The position numbers and the translations under genes were made by a program. The notes under the pieces are model-generated. The model saw only the letters and a program-made list of their open reading frames with translations. It ran no database searches and was not told the origin of the DNA. This document shows positions 10,504 to 21,200 of a DNA stretch of 64,000 nucleotides, piece after piece. The stretch lies in assembly GCF_033807575.1 (NCBI RefSeq), contig NC_084705.1:14130019-14194018 (forward strand), written 5' to 3'. This stretch comes from Cydia pomonella (Eukaryota; Arthropoda; Insecta; Lepidoptera; Tortricidae). Numbering within the stretch: position 1 is the stretch's first letter; every line of letters begins with the position of its first letter.

Positions 10504-10731
10504 ATGGGAAACTCAAAGAGCAAGAAGGTGAAAATTAGTCAAAGTGATACAGAAAATGAGCCGCGGGAAAGGATTAACTCTATCAAGACTGATTTGACAG
10601 AAGCGACGACGGATTCTAACCAGCCGACTGTAGTACGAAATGAAAACGAAGTATCCAGCGAGTTAGATGGAGTAAAAGAAATCGACAACGCCAGTAGTGC
10701 GTCCACAGTTGAAGTTTTAGATGATAAGTGA
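10504..10731 (+). CDS. Acidic 75-residue protein with N-myristoylation-type start
   Basis: A single-exon ORF of 75 residues begins MGNSKSKKVKIS. Gly2 followed by Ser5 and nearby lysines is the classical N-myristoyltransferase recognition pattern plus a basic patch, which predicts attachment to the cytoplasmic face of membranes. The rest is rich in Ser, Thr, Asn, Asp and Glu, lacks hydrophobic segments and looks disordered. The start context (gcaaaATGG) is strong. A TATA box lies at 10453 and AATAAA at 10792-10797, so a compact complete transcription unit is visible. No known family is recognised. The alternative is a chance ORF, but the combined start context, TATA, poly(A) signal and myristoylation motif argue against it. 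Confidence 0.5.
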   Translation: MGNSKSKKVKISQSDTENEPRERINSIKTDLTEATTDSNQPTVVRNENEVSSELDGVKEIDNASSASTVEVLDDK

Positions 10732-10859
10732 ATTAAGTGCCACTGAAATGTTTTACGGAGAGGTATTTTCCGTTTAAAATGTAAGTTTTCTAATAAAGAA
10801 GAAGTGATAAATTTCATCTTTTCTATACTATTTCTATTTGTTTGTTCACCATTAGGACT

Positions 10860-12023
10860 TGTTTTTTTGTTCTACGAGGCTTATTCTTCAAGAGTATGGG
10901 GGTATAACTTAAAGTAAACGGTTAGAATTTTTCTAAATTAAAGTGCTCTAAGACCTACCTATGTAATTTCGTAATTGAACTTTTGGTTTATTATTCTATA
11001 TCGGCATAAAAAAAACCCTTACTTTTTGTTCATTTCTGTTTTCTATACCTAATGTTCTAGCATAAATATGGACAAACAGCTCATGACTACCTCGGTAAAA
11101 AGATAAGTTTGCTAAAGGTTATCTTGGCGATTCACCAAACAATGTGACGCCTGATGTCACCACGCTGCATGCTATGATGCAGTGTCTAGCAATGTCCAAC
11201 CTTTTTATTGAGGTTCCGTAGCCAAAATAGCGAAAACAGAATCATAAATGTTTCATCTTGTCCGCCTGCCTGGCCGACCGTTTATTCGTGAATATAAGCA
11301 TTTTACACAGAAACGGGTTCATATAGGTAGATTCCGGGGCATTTTAAAGTTTCTAAGTAGGAATATAAGTACATACCCAGCTGCAAAACTGCAAGGCCAC
11401 TTTAATGGATCAATTCATTCATAGTGTGTCCATACAATTTCGCAAAAACAAACATATATAATCAAATATATCAGAAGTCTTGTATAATTAAACTAAATAG
11501 TTATTAATAGTAATAAGATTATAGATTAAGTATAGGTACATCTAATTTTGTAAATATTTACCACAGTGGACTTTGGTCCACACAGCTACTTGAACATAAT
11601 GATGTTATGTGGTTAACAGAGTTTCATTTATTTTAGTCGTAGTTTTTCTTCGATAGAAATCTTGCGCCGTGCATTTAATATTTCCACGGTTACGTGTTCA
11701 GTTATAATGACGAGGCATCTTTCTCGCCTAGTGATGTGTCAGCGAGAACATTTTGGCCCTCGAGAATTCCTTCTCTTGCGAATTTTGCGCACTTTGTCGA
11801 GATCGTTCTCTTGAATAGACTTACCGGGTAAGTTATGATAATGCAAGAAAGTTCAAATTTTAATATTAGTTTAACTTTATTTAAGTTATTGCAATAATAT
11901 AACACAATATTCTAAGGGCGAAATTGTCTTCACTTTCGGAAAATCTCTTCACTTTGTAGATATGTTTCTTTGGCTTTATCATGTACATAGTACATGTATT
12001 TATATAATTCAATTTTAATAATT
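10860..12023. other. Intergenic, no gene seen
   Basis: AT-rich DNA. A short fragment of the ggttccgtagcc repeat group lies near 11210-11280. GAA/TTC-rich words (cgagaacatt, ctcgagaattc) occur at 11740-11815. No supported exon is present. Confidence 0.4.
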
Positions 12024-12287
12024 CAGCCTTTATACCTCCCACTGCTGGGCACAGGCCTCCTTTATTGCGCGAGATGGCTTGGGCTGTAGTTCCCACGCTA
12101 GCCCAATGCGGACTGGGGACTTCACATATACACACACGATGTTTTCCTTGATCGATAAGCTAGTGGTAAATATTAAATCATATTTCGTATATACGTTCCG
12201 ATAAACTCATTGGTACGAGCCAGGATTTGAACCCGCGACCTTGGATTGAAAGTCGGAAGTCATATCCACTCGGCCACCACCGCTTCC
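12024..12287 (-). mobile_element. tRNA-derived SINE, family B
   Basis: On the minus strand the element begins ggaagcggtggtggccgagt, with an A-box-like ggccgagtggatatgac and a B-box-like gggttcaaatcc. It ends in the cytosolic-style tail ...gcccagcagtgggaggtata (reverse strand of 12031-12050). This is a common lepidopteran SINE layout and is distinct from family A. Confidence 0.8.
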
Positions 12288-12350
12288 TAAATAATACTTA
12301 ACTGGTTAAAAAAAAACATTTAAAATCCAATCCAATTTATTTATAATTTT

Positions 12351-12583
12351 CAGTGATCGGAACTATGGGAGTAAAACTTTAACAAAACTTATCAAGCTGA
12401 CTTAAAAAGAGTGCTTATAGCCTTAAACATATTCGAATATCTATGAATGTAAATATTTTTATGGCTGTAAGTGCTATACTATTCCTATCCCTATGGACAT
12501 GAATATTTTTAGGGCTGTATGTACTATTTTATGTCCGCTTAACAAGTTTTGTTAAAGTTTTACTCCCATAGTTCCGATCACTG
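12351..12583. mobile_element. hAT-like MITE with perfect 40-bp terminal inverted repeats
   Basis: The termini 12351-12390 and 12544-12583 are exact 40-bp complements beginning CAGTGATCGG. The element is flanked by 8-bp direct repeats, ataatttt (12343-12350) and ataatttc (12584-12591), with one mismatch. An 8-bp duplication and CAGTG ends fit the hAT superfamily. The 233-bp body has no coding capacity, so it is non-autonomous. Confidence 0.85.
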
Positions 12584-12591
12584 ATAATTTC

Positions 12592-13437
12592 GAGTAGATT
12601 ATTGGAAATATTATGGAGTAAATTTCACGCAATGGAAAGATCAAGTAGAACTTAAAGTTGAATTTGTAGTGACATCAAAAAATGTCAAACATCATGTCAT
12701 GTCAAAAAAATATCAAACATTTTATGAAAATTGTACTATGTTTTATAATTAAATAAATATTAAGTAAAACCTTAATATATTATTATGAGTACCTATTCCA
12801 CTTGGAATCGAAAATTGTTTACATAAACGCACATAGTTGGCAATTTTTGAGTTAATTCGAAGTGTTGTTTTCTCAAAAAAAAAACTCATCTTATAAGAGT
12901 TGCATTTTTATATTAAATTATAGTCGCACAATTTTTTTCTGAGAACATTCCGGAGAATATTCTTGAGAGTAAAGGGAATTTCACTCTATTAATGTTCAAA
13001 ATATTATTACGAGACCATGTCGCTTCGCTAATACCAATAAAACCTAAGCGCGGAAATTATTTTAACAAAGAAATAGGGGTAGATTGGCACCTTTCGTACA
13101 AGGGGTAGCTTCATACAGCTTTGCGTGTGTAGTAGCCATTGGCAAGCGACATGAGAGGAAATAATGTATGTTTGCACTCTCAAAGTAAATATTAGGGAGT
13201 AGAGTGATTCCAAGGGAGGCGCAACGAACGGCTCCAGATTTACCCCCTTATTCATAAAACTTTAAAAGGCTCAATTAGCTAATTTGTGCACTCTCCTTTT
13301 TGGGCCCTAGGGACCGTAGATAGTGTTTTAGCATAACGTTGGTTATAAGCATACGGTAAAAAGGTTGGGAACCCCTGCACTAGATCCACATTAATAGATA
13401 AAGAATATATGACGTCGGCAAAAGATGTTTCGAAAGT
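12592..13437. other. Intergenic, no gene seen
   Basis: No exon is supported. Short tandem words around 12668-12720 (atgtcaaacat/catgtcatgtcaaa) and a GAA/TTC-rich patch at 12945-12975 are the only structure noted. Confidence 0.35.
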
Positions 13438-13440
13438 GTT

Positions 13441-13985
13441 ACTTACTTACTCCTTTGGCGCAGCGACCCAAAGTGTGTCTTGGCCTCCAACACTACTGCT
13501 CGCTACTGATCCCGGTCCTGTGCAGTTTCTCGCCAGTCTTCAACCTGGAGCTCGCGTAGATCCGTGTCCACCACATCCGCCCATCGATACCTAGGTCGAC
13601 CGGCCGGGCGGCGTGCTGTCGGTTTTCCCTCAAACGCTCTTTTCACCGCCCGATCGGCTCCCATTCGCTCTAGATGACCGAGCCACCGCAGCCTTTGCGC
13701 CTTTGTGACACCAATGATATTTGGCTCAGCTACTATCTGTTCGACTTCGACGTTTTTGCGGATTCTCCAGCTGCCATCGGGTCGCTGCGTTGGGCCGAGG
13801 ATTTTGCGAAGAATCTTCCTCTCAGCCACCAGAAGCTTGCTTTCCTCCTTCAAAGTTAGTGTCCAGGCCTCACATCCGTATGTTAAGATGGGTCGTATTA
13901 CGGTCTTGTAAATTCGGATCTTAGTTTTTCTGCTGAGAAGCCTGGACACCAAGACTTTGTGCAGAGCTAAAAAAGTCCGAAAGTG
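13441..13985 (-). pseudogene. RTE-type LINE, 3' end of the reverse transcriptase ORF
   Basis: The minus-strand frame from about 13985 down to 13503 encodes the region after the RT palm. YKTVIRPILTYGCEAWTLT is followed by LLVAERKILRKILGP and RLRWLGHLERM, the pattern of RTE-group LINE C-termini. An in-frame TAG at about 13505-13503 interrupts it; translation beyond continues sensibly (LEAKTHFGSLRQRSK) to a stop near 13447, followed by a taagtaagta tail. The copy is 5' truncated and inactive. Confidence 0.8.
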
Positions 13986-15900
13986 TTGCGAATGCAAATT
14001 TTTATTTGTATAAAATCAATATATTCCTAATGCAGCAGCTAAATGCAGTCGTCGGGCTCAGGACAAAATCCTGCCCTTAGAATAGTTCGTTCGTTTTCAA
14101 ATAGATTTAAATATTTATCAAGAACTTATAGGATGATACATAAACAATCTTAATTCGTGCACATATTTTGTATTTTCTCAAAAATGTCCGTTTCGGAGAA
14201 CGTTCTCGAGAACTTTTTCGCTATATACTCTCGTTCGCGAACGTTTTCGAGAACAGCACATGTCTTTTCCCGCCCATCGTTTCTATGGTGCTCATAACCA
14301 TAACAAACAAGTGGCCTTATTCTTGAATGAGCATTTGACATCTCAAACTGACATCGAAAACGTATTGATCATACGCACTCTTTCCCTTTACAGTCCAACC
14401 TCACGTGCGTGAGCGTGAAGTACCGATATCAATATTGAATTATTATTATATAGATGCTACATTTTTATTTCTGAATATTGCTAGAGTACTATTTGTGCCT
14501 ATAATTTCAGGTGATTGTGGCATAAATCAGTTGCTATTCATTTAATCCTCTGGTCAGCGTTGCGTCGCTATTTTTCTAAAGTGAGGAATCATATATAACA
14601 GCTTCTTGTAACGTCCGTTTACAACTCGACTTTTACATGGTCGCTAAAAGAGCATCGAATTAACAATATATTGCACTAATTCTACACAGAGTTAATTGAA
14701 ATACTTTTTTTGCTATTGGTGCTTTTAGTGTTTGCAGTTATAAAGAAATATTTTGAATAGAAAGCTTATCGTGAAATTAGTTAAACTGGGACAGTGTATG
14801 GACAAAACCGCTGCGGCAAAAACACAATCAGCAAAGTGAGTTGTACCCACACAGAAATAATTTTCATTTAAATTACAACCAATTGAATTTCAAGAAGACT
14901 CGCTATATTTTTCACTTAATTTTTAATTAAAATTTAATTCTTTTTCAGTGCCAATGAATTAGATTTAAGCAATATTTTTTATTTAAATTTATTATTGAGT
15001 GTTCATCAAGCGCAGGCAGAAATATAAATCTTTTTGTAGATTAGGAAAAAAAAACACTGATTATGATAAAATGTCTGTACAAGTCAACATATTTTTTTTT
15101 TAAGAAACTATGGTAGATGCCGAGCGCTATTGGATAAAAGGGAATAAATTATTCTCTAGCCCGTGCAACAAAAATTGGCAGCGAGATCAAAATTTTAAGA
15201 TTATAGCATTTAATTTGTTTGGTTTTAAAATCAAACGAAAGAAAACAAATGCAGATCTGATCCATTGCATATAAAACTGATTTAAATTTCATTGAAGTAG
15301 TACGGTAATATCAGGTACGTGGGATGCCATAGGCTAAGTTTAATTAAATAACTATACACATTAGATATAGTGTAAAAAAGGACAATTCGGCCTATCTAAT
15401 ATATAAAAACCAACAACAACAACAACAAATAAAAACCATAATAACATAAAACCTCGTGAATATTATGTGGTGGATATAAACATATATATGTGTGAGGTAG
15501 CCACTCATTATTATTGTTTTACATCTTAATAGAATCTGAAAGTTGTCGAAAACAGGACGAGTGTAAAGATGTAAAAATAATTTCTGACAGAATTTTATTT
15601 AAGCGCCTGTCTGAATACAACGGCAACGACACGTGGATACTTTTATATACTCGTATGACAGAATAGAAAAGACCAAAACTTCCAAGTGTTTTGTAAATAT
15701 AAATGTATTTACAGAGATTTTGGCATAATATTTTTTAAATAAAAGTATGATAATACTTTCTCTCTAAGCTCTGGGGATTTGGGATTAGTTCTTATTGAGC
15801 GTAGCTAACTCGCGGGGTACGTGCATTATGAGTTGTTGACATTCAAGTAGTGTTCTGTGTTCATTAGATTTATTCTGCGGATAATTGAAACGGCACCGAA
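13986..15900. other. Intergenic, no gene seen
   Basis: AT-rich sequence. At 14185-14255 there are two clusters of GAANNTTC-like palindromes (gagaacgttctcgagaac and cgaacgttttcgagaac). A short (aac)n run occurs at about 15410-15427. No exon is supported until the start at 15919. Confidence 0.4.
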
Positions 15901-15918
15901 GGACAACGCAATATCAAA

Positions 15919-16427
15919 ATGAGGAGTTTCACGTTTTTTACAATTTTCCTTGTAATTTACGTCAATGGGTGAGTTATCTGGCTGAAATACAGACGGGAGC
16001 GGTAATAGGGATGAATTTAACTACTCGCACCTACTTAACATTAAACTTACTTTGGTCTATTGTGTGTAATAATCTACAAATTAACAGTATGTAGTAGCAT
16101 TCATTTGTTTAATAAACTAACGATGGTGATTAAATGTATTGACAGACCTACACATATAGAGGTAGGCATAGATTACATTTACTTGTGGACATCCCTGTGT
16201 GTCCTTGTGTTCTGAAGATCCCTTTAACATTAAGACGCAGCTTCTTTTCATGTATAAACTCTATTCATGTTAATTTAAAGAATAACCCATTTGAATTTTC
16301 CATTTAATCTGATAGGTACCTCCATAATTCATCTTGGAACCGGGATAACAAGCACACACGATCACCCGAAGCGCACAATCACAAGTACACTACCAATCAT
16401 AAGACTGCATACACGGAATTTAACTAA
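15919..16427 (+). CDS. Small secreted peptide, 53 residues, two exons
   Basis: Exon 1 (15919-15968) has a good start context (atcaaaATGA) and encodes a signal peptide, MRSFTFFTIFLVIYVNG, ending at a consensus gtgagt donor. Exon 2 (16316-16427) follows a tttaatctgatag acceptor and restores the frame. It encodes a hydrophilic tail rich in His, Asn, Thr and Lys, with the near-repeats HNHKYTT and NHKTAYT, ending TEFN before TAA. The mature peptide would be about 36 residues and has no cysteine. I recognise no family; a secreted His-rich peptide (metal-binding, antimicrobial or structural) is only a guess. The chance of a false exon pairing is real, because exon 2 was chosen by phase and splice signals alone. 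Confidence 0.5.
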
Positions 16428-16449
16428 CTTACAAATACATATTTAAAAA

Positions 16450-17291
16450 AGCGGCCAAGTGCGAGTCGGTTTCGCCCATGAAGGGTTCCGTACCATTTAT
16501 GACGTATTAAAAAAACATCTTACTAGATCTCGTTCAAACCAATTTCCGGTGGAAGTTTGAATGGTACATCATATATTTTTTAACATTTTTTTTCGCTCAT
16601 AAATTTGTTAAAAAGTAATAAAATGTAGGGCACAATAAAAATAAACTAACTTATCTATTAAATAAAACTAAATTAAAACTAAAAACTAATACAAAATAAA
16701 ATTAAACTATGTCTAAAAAAATAGGCCCCTTTGGCCAAAGTATGGTGCCGAGGATGCTGACAGCCCTTCGGTCACCTGTGAAGTCGACCAGCCTTTTAGA
16801 TAATTCTTTAAAAAGTTGAAGAGCATTAGGACCCTACGGGTCAAGCGTCTCAACCCCAAATGGCATAAAAATGTATTCGGGGCCGAGATTTTTTCTAGTT
16901 TTATCATTATCTTATTTTAGAAGTTACAGGGGGGGGGGGGGGACATTTTACCACTTTGGAAGTGTCTCTCGCGCAAACTATTCAGTTTAGAAAAAAAATG
17001 ATATTAAAAACCTCAATATAATTTTTGAAGACCTATCCATTGATACGTATGATTTTGATGAAAAAAATTTTTCGTAAAGTATGGGAAACCCTAAAATGTA
17101 CTTTTTTTTTTCTATTTTTGTGTGAAAATCTTACTGCGGTTCACAGAATACATCTACTTACCAAGTTTCAACAGTATAGTACTTACAGTTTCGGAAAAAA
17201 GTGGCTGTTACATCCGGACGGACAGACGGACAGACATGACGAATCCATCCAAGTGTTCCGTTGTTTGCCATTTGGCTACGAACCCTAAAAA
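16450..17291 (+). repeat. Dispersed repeat, gtgcgagtcgg...ggctacgaaccctaaaa, interrupted
   Basis: It starts gcggccaagtgcgagtcggt and ends ggctacgaaccctaaaaa near 17291. Typical internal modules are tagatctcgttcaaacc, a long G run at about 16928-16942, gtgtctctcgcgc and gacggacagacggacagac. A different element, at 16601-16895, is nested in it. Confidence 0.65.
16601..16895 (-). mobile_element. Non-LTR retrotransposon 3' end fragment, nested
   Basis: On the minus strand about 16890-16740 reads, with some disruption, as a stretch with PFGVETLDP and TGDRRA. The same order (phe/pro/gly..., GDRRA..., then an A-rich 3' tail) occurs at 49740-50030. Both are therefore 3' ends of one LINE family. The fragment lies inside the dispersed repeat at 16450-17291. 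Confidence 0.6.
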
Positions 17292-17725
17292 CTATGGTTA
17301 CGATACGACAGGTGTCATCTCCAATTTAATTTAAGATATTTGTAGTGTTTTAATATTTTATGTACTTATTGTTATTGCTAATGTTTTTTTTTATGTAATA
17401 TATATCACGTGTTAGACTAAAATAGTCTGTTAGTGGTATGTGTGCTGACTATATAATAAAATAATATAAATAAATAATTTATAACCTAAAACCGCTCAAT
17501 CTCGTAAAATTGTAGAATAACACTTGTCAGCGTACCGATCGAGTTTGAAAAATACTATAAGTGCAGATAAATAGGTACTTTAATACGTATTGTAGATGTC
17601 ACGCGAGATTTTATCTTATTTGTAGTATCGTAGGTATTTGTCGTATTTTATACATTTAATAATGGTATGATGGTCTTCCACGCATTATATTTATAGTGGT
17701 GTGGGTACTATACTATAGCATGGAT
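17292..17725. other. Intergenic, no gene seen
   Basis: AT-rich, with no supported exon, RNA gene or clear repeat boundary. Confidence 0.35.
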
Positions 17726-17805
17726 AATTTCGTAACAACAATTCATACAAAACCCTGGTTACTACCTAGTAACCAGGGTTTTGTATGAATTGTTGTTACG
17801 AAATT
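17726..17805. repeat. Perfect 38-bp inverted repeat (fold-back hairpin)
   Basis: Positions 17726-17763 and 17768-17805 are exact complements with a 4-bp loop. The outer ends read aatttcgtaacaaca. The element is about 80 bp in all, too short for a coding element. It could be a minimal fold-back transposon or a precursor-like hairpin. Confidence 0.85.
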
Positions 17806-17901
17806 CTACATCGAAATCTGGCATCTTTAACTTCGAACTGAAATTGAATTTGCAATAATGCTGAGAGCCTTACGTTTCGTGTAAGTTTCTTTCCTAGGCA
17901 A

Positions 17902-18030
17902 TTAAATAAATAAATATTATAGGACATTATTACACAAATTGACTAAGTCCCACGGTAAGCTCAATAAGGCTTGTGTTGCGGGTAATTAGACAACGATATA
18001 TATAATATATACATATTTATAAATACTTAC
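17902..18030 (-). mobile_element. SINE family A, 3' part only
   Basis: Contains the tail side of the SINE (attataggacattattacac, then gactaagtcccac) and breaks off before the tRNA-like head, near tataaatactta. Confidence 0.75.
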
Positions 18031-18221
18031 ACTCTTTTGTACCTTTTTCGTACGGAACCCTAAAAAGGATAAAAATATGTATTCGGCACCAAGCTAACAG
18101 TTTTGCTGACTGTGCCTATTATAACGGCCATACTTAGGAAAAGAATAATTTGTATATATATTTCTCAGTACTTATATCCTGAATTATTAAAATTTGTAGC
18201 ACCGCAGCAGCGCGCTCCAGA

Positions 18222-21200
18222 ATGCCAGCCCAGCCGATTAAGCTGTACTACTTGCCGCCCTCCCCGCCGTGCCGGGCGGTCATGATGCTGGCGAAGGTCA
18301 TGGGGCTGGAGCTAGATCTGGAGATCACAAACATCATGATTGGAGAACATAAGACTCCTGAGTTTTTAAAGGTACTGGCGGAAACGTCGGAAACATGGAG
18401 TTTTATTATACAGGCAACACTTTATATAAATATTAAATAAATACATATTATAGGACATTATGACACAAATTGACTAAGTCCCACGATAAGGTTAATAATG
18501 CTTGTGTTGAGGGTAATTAAACAACGATACCTATATATATAAATACCTTTAAACGAGCAATTCTTGTATATATATATATATATTTCCGGGATCTCGGAAA
18601 CGGCTCTAACGATTTTGCTGAAATTTGGTATATGGGGGTTTTTGGGGGTAAACAATCGATCTAGATTAGTCTTATGTTTGGGAAAACGCTAATTTTGTGT
18701 TGCCGGCCACTGTCCGTCTGGTCCAGCGGGTTAAGACGCGGACTGCTGAACGAGTGTTACGGGTTCGAATCTCGCCCGGTGACTAACTTTTGTTTTTTTT
18801 TTTATGTTCACTTTTATATATATTTTTTTTAATATTTATTGTTTTAGACAAGTTTAATTTAGTAAAAAAATGTAGTTAAGATTATCACCTATACACCACC
18901 ATATTACAATAAATAGTTATAACCGAGCAAAGCTCGGTCGTCCAGGTACTTACTACTGCAGTAAAACAAGATATTTTGCAGAACACGTATAATTTATCCC
19001 TATTTATCAAAAAAATCAATTTTGTATCACAGCCTGTATAAAATTAAATTTTTATAAATATAGTAAATCGTGGTAAATATAGTCCCTCTGCCTTATATCA
19101 TTTGACAAAGTATCAAACGGGAGGGGATGACTTTTTTTTTGTTTTACGTGTTTCGGTGGTGTGTACGTGATCCGGTAACCACTACACTACACGAGTTTTC
19201 AGCCGGGAGGCGATTGGTCATGGGAATCTGTTCCTGGCTAGCGGTCTAAAAGCAATTAAAGGGCACCTACGAAATAGTTATTATTTGTTTTACAAGGGAG
19301 CCATGTTTTTGTTTAACCGCTCGTGCTAATATTGATACCCGAGCAAGCGAAAGTGGTTCGAGAAGTGGAATCTTGAGCGTTGCGCGGTTTTCAAGGCACG
19401 AGGGTTAAACAAACTTTGCCTCCTAGTGAAACACAACATTTTTCTCCACATCAACGCAAGGAAAATACTAGGTATGAAATATCAAAAAAAAAAACAAATC
19501 AAATCAAATCTGAACGTAATAAAAAAAATTTCTTTGAAAATCATAATTTAAAATTCAATTCTACCAGCTAACATAAGGAAATAACTCAAATTTTGCATCT
19601 GATTACTTTGCCCCACATGTGGATAAAATGCAACTTTCTCATTAGAACAATCAAGAGGCCCTTTATCAGTTGGTGTGGTGAAAACATACTTAAAAATTGT
19701 GTACCTATAAGTAAATTAACGGATTAAGGGCCTGACTCACAATGTCAAAGTAAAGTCCTGAATGAGCTACTTGCCACTTATCTGACGAAAAAAGTCATTG
19801 GCATTTTAAAATCTTCAAATAAGCTGAATAAAGCTACATAGATAAAGTGCTAAGATTTGCAGAAGTTTTATCTGGCAGTTAATTTATTTGTTAATTACTT
19901 TAATTAGCTATCCAACACTTTACTTGGACATTGTGAAACAGGCCCTAAACTGATTAATTAAGTGATTAACTATTTTGCATACAGATGAATCCGCAGCACA
20001 CGATACCAACGATGGATGACAATGGATTCATTCTATGGGAAAGGTAAGAATCACTTAGTAATTTATTTGGATATTATTTATTACCTGGCCGAGTAAGGAT
20101 GATTTTGAAAATTCTTGAGAAGAGACAATCTTGTCGTAGATTTTCTCGAAAAAGTCAATTGCACTACAATACAATTGTAACACAATAGTTTATGTACCTG
20201 TTTTTTTGTATTTTACCCTCGTAGTTTAAATGAAAATGCTTTCGCATAAACTCTTAAGACGAATGAATGAAATTGTATGGAGAAGCGGTCACTCACTTGG
20301 ACATGTCCGCTTTGTTCTTAAAGCTTATCCCTCGCTGATGATGACTTCGCCGATAGCGTTAGAGTATGCTTCTCGTTGTGATCTGTAGTTTGATAAGCGT
20401 AGCTGTTACTAAAGTAAGAATGCGCGAAGAATTTCGTACTTTAACACGCCTGTTCCTATGTGCTATTGGCTATGCCTAGTCAGTGGAGGAATATGATTCG
20501 AGCCCTACACCCCAACAGAGGGTAACAGGATGAAAAAAAGAAGAAGATATGGTGGAACCATGTATCTACGAAGTTACATTCCTTAGTTTACATTCTTCGT
20601 GCTTTGCTTTACGTGATTTGCGTCTTTACTTTACTTTTTTGGTACTGGGTTCACTTGTATTGCATAATAAACGAATTCCACCTATTTAAATACACACAAC
20701 TGAATGTCTTAAAGTATTTTACAGTACATATGGTGCTACTTTACCGCACTAGTGCGATAATTAGCATATTACGTAACTATGTCGAAAATGTAAAGGGTCA
20801 TATGTACTGTAAAATGTCGTACGATACATGTGCGAATAGGTAATTTTCACTCCCTTCGGTCGTGTTTTAATATATCTTCGCTCGTTTCGAATTTCCTATT
20901 TTTCGCACTTGTATCGTAATGTACTATTACTCGTTGTAGTCGAGCAATAATGGCATACTTGGTGAACGCGTATGGGCGTGACGACTCTCTGTACCCGAAA
21001 AACCCTCGGCTCCGAGCGCTTGTCGACGCTCGACTGAACTTTGACCTGGGAACACTCTTTCTTCGATACTTAAATCTATATGTAAGTAATTCGTTGTTAA
21101 TCCTGTAGGTTTGTGTAGGTACAAGATTTATTGTTATTATTGTGCTGTTTGTTACTGTGCAATTGTTCATTGTTAATTTACACACGTGCTTATTTTACTG

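Noticed and set aside
18711..18786. tRNA gene candidate
   Set aside because: A- and B-box-like words are present, but no credible acceptor stem or anticodon arm pairs; better explained as a SINE-like module.
20847..21185. 112-residue minus ORF
   Set aside because: Antisense to GST exon 3, whose sense frame has clear GST residues and correct splice phases.
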